A DNA stretch of 64,000 nt from the NCBI GenBank assembly GCA_018296165.2, contig JACKQL020000096.1, forward strand, positions 1-64,000, given 5' to 3'. A program made the translations under genes and the position numbers. This stretch comes from Termitomyces sp. T153 (Eukaryota; Basidiomycota; Agaricomycetes; Agaricales; Lyophyllaceae). Under the pieces are notes generated by a model. The model saw only the letters and a list, made by a program, of their open reading frames with translations. It ran no database searches and had not been told where the DNA came from. Of this stretch, positions 22,651-36,836 are shown piece after piece (position 1 is the stretch's first letter; each line of letters begins with the position of its first letter).

Positions 22651-25600
22651 CCCCCCTTACTCCATTTGTGATGCCTGCCATTAGCTCCGCCTATACTCCC
22701 ACTAGGACTCTCAATTTCTATGGTCAGCCCATGCCTGAGACTCACTATTATTTGTTTTGCCTTGCCCAGTTTGCCAAGGCACATTGAATTGCAGATCCAA
22801 TGCCAAATGTCCCCTTTACTCCAGTCACATTCCCATGCAATGGCTCTCTCCATGAACACCCTCTCTGCTCAACTTTAATTGCATCACTTCTATACCACCC
22901 TCTCCTGTACCTCCTACACCTCCCTCATCTCTTCTGCTAGCTTTGCCTCCCACTAAAGGTTGACCACAACATCTCCAACACAGTCTCCAACCAGCCCTGG
23001 CAATAAATCTAGCTCTTGCTCAATAACTTCTCTGGTGCCTCACCCACACAATCCCTCCAACCAAAATGCAAAACTCTGCTGGAGACAATCACTCACTGCA
23101 TGAGAACAAGCTACTTTCCCACCAACAAACAATGACAAGACCTCTGACCACCAAACCCTAGTCCCACACCTCAGACCCCACTGGCCCTACTCCACAGCTC
23201 TGTCAAAATCCATGCATCACTAATATCTGACCCAACTATTCTCTGACAGCACCCCTCCACCCACATCAAGGAGCAAACCTCTGATGCTTTGCTAGTAAAC
23301 AATCCAAATGCTAATAATGTCAACTCTCTAAAACAAGCCCTGGTGTCATTGGAATCAAACCCAAACCAACCACCCCTCTTCCTTCAAGAATAAATCAAGA
23401 TTCCAAGACCAGTACTCTGCCCCCAACCCCAGAACCAACTTCTGGAATCAGCTAGGGCCCCTCTGGTTAACCAGCCATCAACCTTGCCCAACATTTGACT
23501 AAACAAACTCTGCAACAAAATCTCTAAGCATGGATACAACCCCCCCTACCTTTCCCTCCAGCTCCCTAGGGCCCCAACACTCTGACCCAACTCCAGCAAC
23601 TCCTGAGCAAGCCAAAAGAATCCCCAAGCCTCAAGGTAACCAAGAAAGCAAGAAAGATGCACCTCTGCCTCAGCCTCCTTGAAATGCACTCCAAAGGCAC
23701 TCCCAACAAATCTTAGGAGTTGATGTGAGAATCACAGTACCCTGACCCATGATGCTAGACACCTCTGGACCCCTCTGCTGTTATTTCAACACCCCCTCCC
23801 AATCGATCCAGAGCCCCTGGCATCAAAATGCTTGATGCTGCCTCCCTCCATATGCACTTAACAAGATGGGACTTCTACTCTTCAACTACCAAATTATGCC
23901 ATCCTTAGCAAAGGAACACCAAAGCACAGAAGTTACCCTGCTGGAACAAACTATAGGAAAAGAGAATTCTATATGAAGTAGTTCCCACAGAGTATTGCAA
24001 ACTCACTGATATGTTCTCTGAAGGAAGCAAAGAACTCTGAGTATCTAAATTGCATCCCTGCCCTCTTGGATGCCTCTAAAGCCTTTCTCAACACCCCAGG
24101 AAATTGATATAAAGTCCCAAGATACCTTGACCCACTATTCCAGGCCACCCTAGACCCCTCCACATGACTCCAGACCCTGGCAACACAGCTCTGGAACCCC
24201 CATTTTGACTCTGACATCCATATAGGGAACCTCTGACATCAAACTATCAATGCTGTCCCTATAACACACACCCTGCCAACCCAAATCCTTGACTACCAAC
24301 TTTGAACCCTTCCACCCTTGCTAGAGAAGACATTTACATGCAGGAACCACACTGCCAGAGCAATAGGAGGACAAACTCCATATGAAGTAGTCTCTCTGGA
24401 ATGTCATAAGTTTGCTGATGTATTCTCCAAGAAAAGAGTAATATTCCCTGCCACCATCCACCACCAAATCAAAACTGGAAGAATGCCATTGCCATTTCCA
24501 TCCATTAATGAGTAAAGATGTTATAAGCCCCAAACTCCACCACTGGAGTCACAACCCAGCTGTTGTCTTCCCCTGCCCTCTGACAAACAACCAATCACCC
24601 AATGAAAGAACAAACTCTGGAATGCTCAAAGTAGTCCCCCCCAAGCTCAGCAATGTGCCATGCAACTCAACCACAACTACTGGAGATTCAACTCAGATGC
24701 CAAGAAAAATGAATGGCTCCTCCAAATCCACCCCAATGATCAAGGGATGGGCAATGCCCTCCAAAGAAGTGGTACTTCCTTCCCCTGATCAGAAATCTTG
24801 TTGATCACCTCTGCAGTACTAAGACCTACCTCTGCTCCATCCACAGTGACCTCCAGACTGCTCCAGAGCATGAATTGAAGATTGCCCCCATAATAGCTGT
24901 GGCCCTCTTTGAGTCCCAGTAATGCACATGCATGACCCACTTCCCTGCCACTCCTTAGCATTTGTGGATAACAATCTCTTTAGTGTGAGCAATGTTTCTG
25001 CACATCTGAACAACAGTCTGACCTACCCAAGCTCTTGGGGAACAACTAGAATGCATCCACTGCATCCAAGTATGACTCTGGGAACTACTGCTATTTATCC
25101 AACAACTCTGCCACTTGCCACTTATAGACCTAAGAACCTCTCCAAAAAACAATTTCAGCCCCCACAGCCCCACAGTCAACTCAAGGAGCCTAAACACTCC
25201 CACCAGACAACTAGAGGTCCTTGTCCAGCACAACCTCTGCTACAACCCCACTCATGAGCCAACCCTCTAATTCACTCTTTGCATTGCCTCTGGACCTCTA
25301 GTTCTTGCACTAGGAAGAATGGACTGACAAAACACACTTCCAGACTCCTTCCCCTGCTCAGCACCATCTCCAAAGACAACTCCATTGATGAGCCATCCAC
25401 CCACCAGCACCCATGCAAACCCTGAACCATTGGCTCCTACTCTAGAAGAAGACATAACCCACCAAGCTCATCCCTGGACCAACTCTGCCCACACTTCACA
25501 AACTCCAAAGAAACTCTGCCAACATGCCAGTGCCCCACCAGCCCTCACACCACCTCCAGTCTGCTGGTTCCACCCTGGAAAGGAATGAAACTGCTGCTGG

Positions 25601-27113
25601 ACCTCTAATACAACACTAGACCACTCAATACAACCCTTGACACAACTCCACCAATAAGCCAGCAGCTGACCTGCCCATTATGCTGCCTCTGGACCACCTG
25701 CTCATACCCCCAGGAAGAATGACCTATGGAACAACAACTCCAAACTCCCTCCTTGCTCTGCACCTCAACTAGAAGCAACTCTGCCAAGAAGAGTCATCCA
25801 CCAACCAATATCTGTGCTGTCTCCAGACCACCAACCCCTACTCTGAAAAGGATGAACCCATGCCCCAGACTCAGAACACACTTGTCCTAACAAACTCCAG
25901 CAGCACTCCAAGCTCCAAGGATGCCAGAAACACATAAGACTCCCCTACCCATCTCTGGACTTACCTTTGGCCAGGAACAAGAAGGGATGTCACATAGCTG
26001 GTTCAGAACCTACAAACCCCAACCCTGGACCAAGGAAAATCCATTGAGACTACCCACACTTGGACCCTGCCACCTCACCACCAATACTCCAGAGCACAGA
26101 AAACCCCAACCAAGCACAACTCTCCACCAACACTTCAGAGCACAGCAAAACCCCAACTAAGCATGTCCTTGACAAAACACAATACTCTAGAGTGCAGCAA
26201 ATGCCTAACCAAACATGTCTCTGACAAAGTGCAATACTCCAGAGTTCAAAAAACCTCTACCCAAGCACACTTCCACCAAAACAAAAGCCTCTGGACACCC
26301 TCATCCCTTGAAATTATCCACCAACCCCTCACATTTGGAGGTCAACAGATCACAAGAATAAGCAAACCAAACTCCAAGAAAGTATCTCCACTCCTATGCT
26401 AATCCAACCAACAGCATAGCTGGCACATAAAATAGCCCCCACTGAGTTTACTACAATGGCAACCCCAACTCCAGAGCCCCCTCTACTATGCTGCTAAGGA
26501 CTCCCACTTCTGGCCTACTCTACCCCCAAGGATGACCTTTACTCTATCATGCCCACTATCATTGAAGAAGACCTCTGCCCTCCTCTGCCAGCCACATCAG
26601 GACAAAATCAATACTGCCACCAAGCATACTTCAAGCATGCTCCTCCTCCAGCTGGACCCCTGGCAACTCTGCCTGACCTAACTAATGTAACTCCCAATCT
26701 GAGGATATCCACCCACAACCTTGGTCCAACCCCTCAAGACGCATGCCCAGGTCAACACTCCACCCATCAACTCCCTTAAGGCATTTTAGAAGCTCCACAG
26801 AAAGCCCAGCACCCTCCACCAAACTCTGGGACCTCCCTGCCTGCAATACTCTACCAAGCCCTGGTGACTCCAGAATTAGCCAACACAGATGGCAGTAGTG
26901 GGCATAACCCCCACCTCTGGATTCATTAGGGATTCAACTCCCACAAGCAACCCTGCATGTTTCACTTGCTTATTCCCTCACATAATCTGAGGCTTAGCAC
27001 TTTTTCAGAAACCCAAAATGAAATTCACAGGCTAGAAATTACAGTATGGTATGAAAGAAAAGAAAATGGTGATGATGGACAGCAGGCATAAAAGGCTTAG
27101 ACCCCAGGACACT
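22651..27113. other. E1 internal region, degenerate C-rich sequence
   Basis: The plus strand is strongly C over G and is built of loose repetitions of motifs such as AACTCCAGA and CTCTGGAC. Two related segments about 420 bp apart (near 23970-24030 and 24390-24450) read as YEVV.TEYCKLTDMFS and as YEVVSLECHKFADVFSKK, resembling the stretch before gypsy RT domains. No intact RT or integrase was found. Confidence 0.55.
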
Positions 27114-28798
27114 TCACCCCCTCCCTTCCAGAGCTCCCCTCTCCAAACTCCCAACCTCCAAGTCTACTTCCATCTGGACCCTCACTATCACTAGTACTTC
27201 TGTGAGCCCAGGCAACTCCTCCCTCACATCTGCCACTACCTCCCACCATGACTCAGAGGCCACCACATTACACTGCTGGTGCCCCACCAACAACTGCTCC
27301 ATTCTTACCACTCCCTGGTCTAACTCCAGAGGATGGTCCACAGGCATCTGCACCAACCCATCCTGGATCAATGCAAATGTGGCAGAGGCCCCATCCATGA
27401 AGACCTGGTGCTCTCAGACCCAACCTGCCTCAAATTTGTTAGCAGAGGTCAGACAGAAGGAGAGGACACTTATACAATACTCCTGCATGCTCTGAGGCTG
27501 CCTCACTTACCAGCCACTCCTCCCATTGCTTTGCCACCTCTGTCTCTGCTCAAGATAAAACTCCCTCCTGCAAACTCTGCCATTCCTCTGCCTCTTCTGT
27601 GGACTGTGCCTCCAACTGTGTCAAGTGCTCCCACAGACCCTGCACTTCTAATGCCCTTGCCATGGTAGTCTGCACTGCCATATCATAGTTCCCCTGCAGT
27701 GTGTCTCTCTTCCTCTGTGCCTGATTCCAATCTTCCCCTGCCCTCTGGAGTTCCTCCTCCTGCATTGTCAGAATCCTACACAGACCCTTCACCCAGCAAC
27801 AAAGGAAGGTCTCAGTGACTAAAGGCATGGGCTCTAGTGAGCTCAATGGACACTCCATCAGCATTCTCAAGCCAGAAAAATACATGTGGGGCTCAGGAGG
27901 GCCCACCATTGCCTCCTAGCCCTGTGGCTTCTTGCTGGGCCCTGCCTCTAGCAATGGAGAAGCCCTTTGTTTACTTTTGTCAGGTGGCATGGTGTCCCCC
28001 ACCCTTTGCCCACCCTGTGGAGGTCCCACCTTCCCCACTAGCCACTCCACACTCCCCTCACCCTCCACACCCAAGCTCCAGCCTAACACCCTGGCCTTCC
28101 AACTCTTGCCCAACTGCCCCTTCACCCAGCTCTCCTCCCACTCCTGCTCTGCAGCAATGTAGGCAGCATGCCACTTCAGCAAAATCAAATATTCTTTATG
28201 TCTTGTGCAACATGAGAGGCAAACAGAAGTATCATGATAGGACTCTGCAGTCAGCTCATCAAACTCACACAACTCCCCTCACCAAGCACAAAGGGTGCAC
28301 TGGAACAACTCATCAGCAAACACTGAAAAAAGAGGTAGGGACTCACCAGAGCCTCATTCTGGCACCACTCCAGGGTTAGAGAACCCCATGGCCATCCCAG
28401 TGCCCTGGCAAATACCTCCAGCATCACCTGCATCTGTGGAACCCTCTCTGCCTCTGGAACAACATGGATGACCCCTGCCCCCAGACTAGGTCTCATCGAA
28501 CAGCCTGGAGCAGCAGGAACTAAACAGCCAGCAGGCCCCAACCCCCTCATATGAGAGGAGCCCCCAGAGGAGCCCATCACTGCTGAGAACAACTCTATTG
28601 AAGCTCAATTAGTAACTCCAGAGCAAGACAAACACCACACTTATGATGGTGGTGCAACAAATCCACTCTCTTGCAGTCCCACTGCTGGTCAAACTCTCTC
28701 TGCTGACACTCATATTCTGCCCATACAGCCACACAGTTGTTGTCAGAAGGGAGTAGAGTTGGCAATGGAGATGGCAATGATGATGTTGTGGAAGACAT
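27114..28798 (-). pseudogene. Antisense multi-exon gene of element E1
   Basis: Successive minus-strand frames read MSSTTSSLPSPLPTLL (ATG at 28798), then VPQMQVMLEVFARALG and LEWCQNEALV, then DTSVCLSCCTRHKE, IAAEQEWEESWVKGQLGK and GPSKKPQG, then a Glu/Gln-rich helix (27550-27909), and last DGASATFALIQDGLVQMPVD through LEGRG and a stop at 27114. The pieces change frame at points that could be introns or lesions. The same segments occur in the same order in E2. CLSCC here matches CLPCHARHKKC in E2, so the Cys motif is partly lost. I do not recognise the family. Confidence 0.6.
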
Positions 28799-29457
28799 GG
28801 GAAGAAATGAGGAACACCAGAGTATGTTCTGCCCCCCTTTAATTTCCTAGGAAGAGTTCTTAATGGACAACAATCACACTTCAACTTTGTTCCCCATGCC
28901 ACCACTGCTCACTGTGGTTTGATCAATATTGCTCAGACTTTGATTCTTATGCCCCCTACCCATCCCTGACTCATGCCTGGCATTTCAAGGGTCTCAATGC
29001 TGAAGGGGGGGTAATGTCATGACCTGCTCCCTGGACTTCCAACCTTGTTTCCAACCACCTTGCTTCCCTGGAGTTCACTCCCATCTTCCTCTTTGACTTC
29101 CCCAACCTTCACCCACTCATGGCACCCACTCCAGATAACTCCAATACTTCTCTGGCAAACCCTAACAGCCTCCTAGCTAACTCTAACACCTTCCCCACAG
29201 CCATCAATGCCTCCTCTGCCTCTTCTAAACTCCTGAAACCCTTCCCCACTGTTCCTGACTCTAGCATACATCATTGACTCATTACCCCAGTTTGCCCAAC
29301 CAACTCCAGAGCATCATGACAACTCTGGGATGGCCTATGTTCTCAACTAATCCCATCAGAATATCACTGCAGCCTGTCCCCTGATGACAACCAACACCTA
29401 TCAATTCTGCATAGCTCTGATGAGCTCTGCCACCAGAGCTGCTGTTCCAGTAGTCAG

Positions 29458-29465
29458 TATATAAG
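29458..29465 (+). promoter_or_regulatory. TATA box in the E1 3' LTR
   Basis: TATATAAG occurs at the same LTR position in every E copy that keeps this part. The self-priming segment begins 32 nt downstream, the normal distance for a TATA-set transcription start, so the R region probably begins near 29490. Confidence 0.65.
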
Positions 29466-29489
29466 TTGTAGAGTAGCATCCCATACCCT

Positions 29490-29502
29490 AGTCTTGATAT
29501 TA
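29490..29502 (+). other. Predicted 5' end of the E transcript, complementary to the primer-binding site
   Basis: AGTCTTGATATTA is the exact reverse complement of the 13 nt that follow the E1 5' LTR. In Tf1/sushi elements the transcript's 5' end folds back on this site and primes reverse transcription. Confidence 0.7.
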
Positions 29503-29624
29503 CCTACCTGCTTAATATTACCTATGGAATGATTGTTTCCATCTCATGTTTCATGTTCTGTGTTACATTTCCCTTTCTTTCAGTCTCCTGGTCTTATCTC
29601 AGTCTCCTGGTCTTGTCTTGTCTC

Positions 29625-30771
29625 TGTCACAACCCATTCCCTGGACCCCTGCACATCGTCCAATGACCCCCTGCTCCCCCAGAACCTCCCCCAATGCCTC
29701 ACTGAACTTCCACAGTGCTCCACACCTACTCTGGCTAACTCCGATGCATCCTTGGCTAACTCTGACAGCCCCCTGACCAACTCCAACATCTTCCCCACAG
29801 TCAGCAATGCTTCCCCTGGATCTCCTGAGCCCCTGGGACCATTTCCCCGCCATGCCTGACCCTGTTACATGTCATCAACTTGACACCCTGGTTCCTCTGA
29901 CTTACTTTGAAGTATCACAATGACCTTGGAATGGCCTGCATCACCAATTTATCCCATCAACATATCAATGTGGCCTGCTCTCCAATTGTAACCAACACCT
30001 GTTGACTCCATCAAGCTCCGCCAAGCCCTGCCGCCACAGCCAACATTCCCCGGAGCTCTCCAGTAGTCAGTATATAAGACATAGAGTAGCTCTTCGTACT
30101 CTAGTCTTCAGATTGCTTAACATTACCTATGGTCTGATTGTTTCTCTCTTGTGTTTTGTGTTCTGTGTCTCATTTTCTTACTCTCAGTCTCCTAGTCTTG
30201 TCTTGTCTCTATTCCATTATTGTTTTTGTTATCATTTCGTATCTCCACCTGAATCTATTCTCGTTCTCATCTCCATCTTGTCTTGACTCCATCTCATTTT
30301 GTTTGACTCTGTCTCGTCTTGTTTGATCCATCCTGTCCATTGTGTTCCTATCTTTCCCAACCTAAATGCCTTTGCAAACCCCGCAATTATGATTACAAAT
30401 CCCAGACACTCTTTAACCAACTCCAGACCTTGCTACATGCTCGGCTCCGAACTCTATCAACCTCCATTGATCCCCCATCAAACTCCAGCTCCACTTCTAT
30501 CCCCTGCATAGCCTTTGCCTCCTCCACACCTGCAATACTTGCATACATACTTGTGCCTGAACCCTGCCAAGCCCGCCCCCCTTCCTGCAGCTCATCCTCT
30601 ACTCCTCTGGACCTCTCCGGACTTGCTCAGATCAATCTCCACCAACTATCCTCACAAGTCCCCAGTGTTTGGAACACCTCCAAATGCCCAGTTGTTAGTG
30701 CAGGGAATCATGTCTGCTTAGTAAGGACTTGCCCAGTGTAGCTGAGCTCCCGTGGTCAGTGGAACCTGACA
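29625..30771 (+). repeat. 5' LTR of E2
   Basis: It is 1147 bp. TATATAAG lies at 30071-30078 and AGTCTTCAGATT at 30103-30114. The latter pairs with the E2 primer-binding site (TAATCTCAAGACT) with one mismatch; both differ from E1 and E4 at the same position (GAT.ATT versus GAG.ATT type). Confidence 0.9.
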
Positions 30772-32417
30772 TAATCTCAAGACTCTACCTTACCCCATTC
30801 GTGATGTCTGTGCTAGCTCTGCATGCACGTTCACCAAACACTTCCAATGTCTATGATCAACCTGTGTCTGGAAACCCTTATGATCCATATGGCCCTGCCC
30901 AATTTGCCAAGGCACATTGAGTTGTGGACCTGACACCAAAAACATCCCTTCCGCTCTGGTTATACCCATACATGGCCCTCTCCATGGACACCCTCCCCAC
31001 CCACACCCAACACTACCACCACTCCCGCAGACCACCTCCCACCCTTCCCCAACCTCTCTACCAGCTCTGCTTCCCCACGAAGGTTGACCCTGATGTCACC
31101 AAAAGCAGCATGATAAATCCTAGTGATAATTCGACCCAATGATTGACAAACTTCTCCAACACCGCACCCCTACCCCTCCAACAACAATAACACAAACCTG
31201 CCACAAAAAATCACCCATTGCATGTAGAGGACTGCCAACCCCACCAGAACAATGATGAGACCACTGAGAATGTGCTTCCCCAAGGCCTGCCTTTGAATCC
31301 ACCAACCCACAAGCAACTCCACAAGCTGTCAGGACAAACCCAGCAAGTCCCTGATAGCATTGTAACCCAATAGCAGAACTCCGCTACCACACCAGCAGAC
31401 CATCCAACTCTCACCCACACCCACCCCCGAGAAATTCCACCCTCCCACACTAGCTCCGCTGCCATCAGAATCAGACACAAGCCAGTAAGCCCACCAACAA
31501 CAGAGCAAGATCTCAAGACCAACACTATGCCCAACCCCAGCATTGGAATTGCCCTGTCAGAACAAACTATAGGGAAAAGAGGATCCCATACAAAGTAGTT
31601 CCCCAGAGTACTCTGAACTTGCTGACATGTTCATATAAGGAAGGGGGAAACCCCACCATCATCCCCAAAACTATTGATCAACCCTCTCAAGCTCCAAAAA
31701 CCCCAACAATAAAGAACATATGCTCCGATGTCCCTAGAGGGCTTGCCCGCTAAGCGACTCAAGCAAGCTCAATGGCTCAAATAATGCCATGCCAGGTCAA
31801 GGCCACCCCAACCAACCCCTCTGAGCCACTCTGAAGCCCTCCATGCAACTCCAGACCCTGACAATGCAACTCTGGGGCTCCTGCCCTGACTCAAACATTC
31901 AACCCTGGGGACCTACAATGCCAACCAAAATGACATGCCCTGCAGCACCCACCCTGCACTCACAAACTGCTGGATAACAACTCCATGAAACCCTGCCTGT
32001 ACACTGGGAGACATCTATTGAACTGGGACTACACCACTGGAGTACCCAGAAACAAACCCCATACAAAGTAGTTTCTCTGAAATGCCCTAAAATTGCTGAT
32101 GCCTCCCATAAGAAGCGATTAGTTTTTCCCTGTTGTTACCCATCCCGAATCGACATCGGAAGGATGCCATGAACCCCCAACAACAACTTGACATTGAAGA
32201 AAGTGCTGCTCCACTGGCAAGGGCATCACATGCTGCAGCCTGCCCATGGAGCCCCAGACCTGCCCCTGTACTGCTCCCCTCCCCTGACAAAACACCTCCC
32301 CAACAAGAGAATCAACTCCAGGACCCCCCAAGTAGTTTTTCTCCAAATTCCACAATACCTCTGGCAAAATCTAACCCTGCTAATGGAGATTGATCCAGAT
32401 GCCCAGAATGAAGAGGC
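30772..32417. other. E2 internal region, first part
   Basis: C-rich degenerate sequence homologous to E1. Two copies of the RT-leader-like segment occur here (near 31590-31650 and 32055-32130). No intact gene is seen on the plus strand. Confidence 0.5.
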
Positions 32418-33594
32418 TGTCACAACCCATTCCCTGGACCCCCATACATTGCCCAACAAAACCCTGTCCCTCCAGAACCTTCCCCAATGCTCTGTTGAAC
32501 TTCCCAGTACTCCGCACCTACTCTGGCTAACTCTGACGCATTCTTGGCTAACTCCAATAGCCCCCTGGCCAACTCCGACATCTTCCTCACAGCCACCGGC
32601 GCTTCCCCTGGATCTCCTGAGCCCCTGGGACCACTCCCCTGCCATGCCTGACCCTGTTACATGTCATTGACTCAACACCCTGGCTTCTCTGACTTACCCT
32701 GGAGTATCATGACAACCTTGGAATGGACTGCGTCAACAATTGATCCCATCAACATATCAATGCAGCCCACCCTCTGGTTGTAACTAACACCCGTTGACTC
32801 TGTCAAGCTCCACTAAGCCCTGCCACCACAGCCAACATTCCTGGAGCTCTTCAGTAGTCAGTATATAAGACATAGAGTAGCTCCTCATACTCTAGTCTTA
32901 AGATTATCTACCTACCTGCCTTTCAGGATGTGTTTCTGATTGTTTCTTCTCGTGTTTCATGTTCCGTGTCTCATTTTCCTTATTCTCAATCTCCTGGTCT
33001 TATCTCATCTCTATTCCATTATCATTTCATTATCATTCCATGTCTCTGCCTGGATCTATTCTCATTCTCGTCTCGTCTCCATCTCATTTTGTTTGACTCC
33101 ATCTCGTCTCGTCTCCATCTCATTTTGTTTGACTCCATCTCATCTCATTTGATTCTGTCTATTGTGTTCAAGTCCTCTAGACCATAATGCCCTCACAAAC
33201 TCTGCGATTACAATTATGAACCTCCAACACTCTTTTACCAACTCTGGACCATGCTACATGCTTGGCTCCAAACCTCATCAATCCCCATTAATCCCCCATC
33301 AGAACTCTGGCTCTGCTCCCATCATTTGCATAGCCTCCGCCTCCTCCGCACCTGCAATACTCACACACGGACTTATGCCTGAACCCCGCCAAGCCCATCC
33401 TCCTTCCCTGCAACTCATCCTCTACTCCTCCAGACCTCCCCGGACTTGCTCAGATCAATTTCTACTAACTATCCTCACAAGTCCCCAGTATTTGGAACAC
33501 CTCCAAGTGCCTGGTTGTCAGTGCAGGAAATCACATCCACCTAGTAAGGACTTGCTCAGTGTAGCTGAGCCCCCGTGGTCAGTAGAACCTAACA
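32418..33594 (+). mobile_element. Solo E-family LTR (E3)
   Basis: A single 1177-bp LTR from TGTCACAACCC to GAACCTAACA (last motif CCTGACA changed by G to A), flanked on both sides by GAGGC (32413-32417 and 33595-33599). A full element probably inserted and then recombined between its LTRs. It contains a TATA box (TATATAAG near 32863) and the variant AGTCTTAAGATTA. Confidence 0.9.
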
Positions 33595-33599
33595 GAGGC

Positions 33600-35121
33600 A
33601 GCCCCTCTGACACAGCCCCACTAACAAGTTAAGAACCAATTCCAATCCCCACATTTGACTCTGGACCCCTGGTTCATACAATGGAAACAACGGACCAACC
33701 AAATGCTCCCTGGACCCCCTCTTCCCCACATTGCCTCCAAAATCAACTCTATCGACAAACCACCCACTGGGCTACCCTCATCCCGCAAACCCGCACTGCT
33801 AACTCCCACTCTGGGAGAAAGAAACAACACCCTGAACCTGCACAGACCAATCCTGCCCTGTCCCACCAAAACCAGGAGAGCTCTGCCAGTGAAGTCAACC
33901 CTTTGCCAACCCCCCACCACCTCTGCTGCCAGCTCTGCTCTGGGAAAGGACAAAAACCACTGCCTGAAGTCCTGAGCTCACCCCAAACTAACCCTGCCCT
34001 GACCCACCTAGTATAAAAGAGCTCCACCAGCAAGGCCAACACTCTGCCAACTCTCACACCACCCCATTACTGGCTCCACCCTGGGCAGGGATGAAAGACC
34101 ACCTACCCCAAGAGGAATGACCCATGGGATGACAGCCCCCAAACTCCCCCTCGCTCCGGAGCACCTCCACTAGGATGAGACAGTCACCCACCAAACCCCA
34201 TGCTGCCTCCGCCAAAAAGAGGCCTCCACCAATTCAACCCAGGCAGCACTTCAAGTTCTAGAGAATGACAGAACTATGTAAGACTTCTCTAACCAGCTCT
34301 GGACTTACTCTTGGCCAGGAACAGAGAGCAAGGTTGTGTAAATGGCCTAGAACTCATGAACCTCAACTCCGGACCAGAAGAAACTCATTGAGACTGGCCA
34401 CCCCGAACCCCACCCCTTCATCAACAACACTCCAGAGCACACCAAAATACCACCCGAGCACACCCGTCCCTAAACACAATACTCCAGAGTGCAACCTCGA
34501 CCAGCTGCATTAGTATAAGGGTCTTCACTCTGCCACCCCCACTGTTGTCAAGAAGAACCTCCACCACCTCTGCCACCCATGTCAGCATAAGGGTCAAACT
34601 ACCAGAAGGTCTCCACCCCTCCGCAGGCCACACCAACAGAAAAAACAAAACCGCCAGCCACTATCAAGCACACTCCAAAGATTCAGAGGTCCACCCCCCC
34701 TAACCAGCACAATGCTCAACCCCGCCACAGACAGAGGACAACCCCTACAACTTTGGTCCCAAACTCCAAGGGCTAAGCCCAACAATGCTGCTGCCAATGC
34801 CCCAAAACATGATGGAACCCTGCAGGAAGACTTCCAACACCCTTGAGACTCCCCCCCACAATACTCTGCCAAGTTCCGCAATGACCCTGGGACTAGCCAA
34901 CACAGATGGCAAACAATGGGCTTAACCCCCACCTCTGAACTTACTAGGGATTCCACTCCCACCCACACCCCTGCATGTTTTTACTTACTCCCACACAAAT
35001 GAAAGCTCACCACATGTGCCCAGAAGCATCACCAAAATTGCATTCACAATGATATAATACAACAAAAAGGGGGTAGGTGATAGGGCACAGAGCAACAAGA
35101 GGATGGAGTTTGACTGCTTCC
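33600..35121. other. E2 internal region, middle part
   Basis: This aligns with about 25.2-27.1 kb of E1, for example around GGACTTACTCTTGGCCAGGA (near 34302). It is C-rich and degenerate with no intact plus-strand gene. Confidence 0.5.
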
Positions 35122-35649
35122 TCAACCCCTCCCCCCCTTGGGAAACTCCCTCCCTTCCTCCCCAATCCCCAAATTGATCTCCATTTGGGCCCGCACCACC
35201 ACTAGAACCTCTGCCAACTCTGGCAAGATCTCCCCCACATCCACCACCACCTCCCACCACAACCCTGGGGCCACCACATTGCACCGCCAATGCCCTGCCA
35301 GCAACCTCCCCATCCTCGCCATCCCCTGCTGAAGCTCTGGAGGGTGATCCATGGACATCTGTGTCAACCCATTTTGGATCGACACCAGTGCCATGGAGGC
35401 ACCATCCAGGAGAACTTGGTGCTCCTGCACCCAGCCTAACCAAAAACAATTTGTTAGCAACAGAATGGAGAACTAGGGAGATACTTACAAAGGACCCCTG
35501 CATGGCCCAAGGCGGCCTCTCTAGCCAACCAATCCTCCTTCCACCCTGCTGCCTCCAGCTCTGCCTGCAATGAACCACCCTCCAATGCCACCTGCTGCCC
35601 CTCTGCCACCTCTGCAGGTCATACCTCCTGCTGCATCAGACACTCCTGC

Positions 35650-36836
35650 TGTCACGACCCATCTCCTGGACCCCCGCACATCGTCCAGCAACCTCCCGAT
35701 TCCCCAAAACCCCTGACACTCCGCTGAACTTCTGCCCATGCCCCGTGCCTATTTCGGTTAGCCCCGACACAACCTCGGCTAACTCTGACGCCTCCCTGGC
35801 TAACTCTGACAGCCCCCTGGCCAACTTCGACGCCTTTTCTGCAGCCACTGACACTTATCCTGGATCTCCCGAACCCCGAGAACCACCCCCGCTGTTCCCA
35901 ATCTTTGCCACCCATCATCAACTCAACACCCTGGTTCCTCTGACCCATTCCGGAGTATCACAACAACCTCGGAGCAACCCGCGTTCCCCAATGATCCCAT
36001 CAACGTATCAGCGCGGCCCGATCCTTGATCGCAACCGACACCCGCCCACTCCGTCGAGCTCTGCCAAGCTCCGCTGCCACAGCCAATGTACCCTGAAGTT
36101 CTCTGGTAGTCAGTATATAAGACGTCAAGTAGCTCTTTGTACTCTAGTCTTGATATTGCTTAATGTTACCTATGGTCTGATTGTTTCCTTCTTATGTTTT
36201 GCGTTTTGTGTTTTGTGTTTTGTTTTCCTTACTCTCAGTCTCCTGGTCTTATCTCAGTCTCCCGGTCTTATCCCAGTCTCCTGGTCTTGTCTTGTCTCCA
36301 TTTTGTTATCATTCTTGTCATTGTTTTGTATCTCCACTCGAATCTACTCTTGTTCCATATCAACCCCATTTCATTTTGTCTGACGTGGTCTTGGTGACTC
36401 TGTCCGACCATAGTGCCCAAGCCTTCCTCAACCTTAACGACCTCACAAACTCCGCAATTATGATTATGAACCCTGACACTCTTTCCCAGACCTGAACCCT
36501 GCTCTTTGTTTGGTCCCGGACTCCATCAACTCCAATTGATCTTCCATCAAACCCTGGCTCCACTCCCATTGATTGCATAGCCACCTACTCCTTTGCTTCC
36601 GCAAATCTCCCATACGGTCTTCTGCCTGAACCCTGCCAAGCCCGTCCTGTTTCCTTGCAATCTGACTTCTCCAGACCTCCCTGGATCTGTCCGGATCACA
36701 TCCCATCGACTATTTGCACAAGCCATCAGTGCCCAGAATGCTTTTGAGTGTTCGGTTGCCAGTGCAAGGGGATCACGCCCGCCTAGTAAGGACTCACCCA
36801 GTGCAGCTGAGCCCCTGAGGTCAGCGGAACCTGACA
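35650..36836 (+). repeat. 5' LTR of E4
   Basis: It is 1187 bp. AGTCTTGATATT (36146-36157) matches the reverse complement of the primer-binding site TAATATCAAGACT at 36837-36849, with a further G-U pair possible. A TATATAAG box precedes it near 36114-36121. Confidence 0.9.
35758..35841 (+). repeat. Imperfect 21-bp tandem repeats in the E4 LTR U3
   Basis: Four units with a 21-bp period, including CTAACTCTGACGCCTCCCTGG at 35779-35799 and a close copy at 35800-35820. Related units recur in the U3 of the other E LTRs (for example near 29732-29790 and 32520-32580). They lie upstream of the TATA box and could be enhancer units. Confidence 0.75.

Larger units (their letters stand above)
29015..29624 (+). 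repeat. 3' LTR of E1, left part
   Basis: It starts TGTCATGACC, a CpG-decayed form of TGTCACGACC, right after the polypurine tract. It is cut by E2 at 29625 and continues at 42573 after the GTCTC duplication. Confidence 0.9.
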
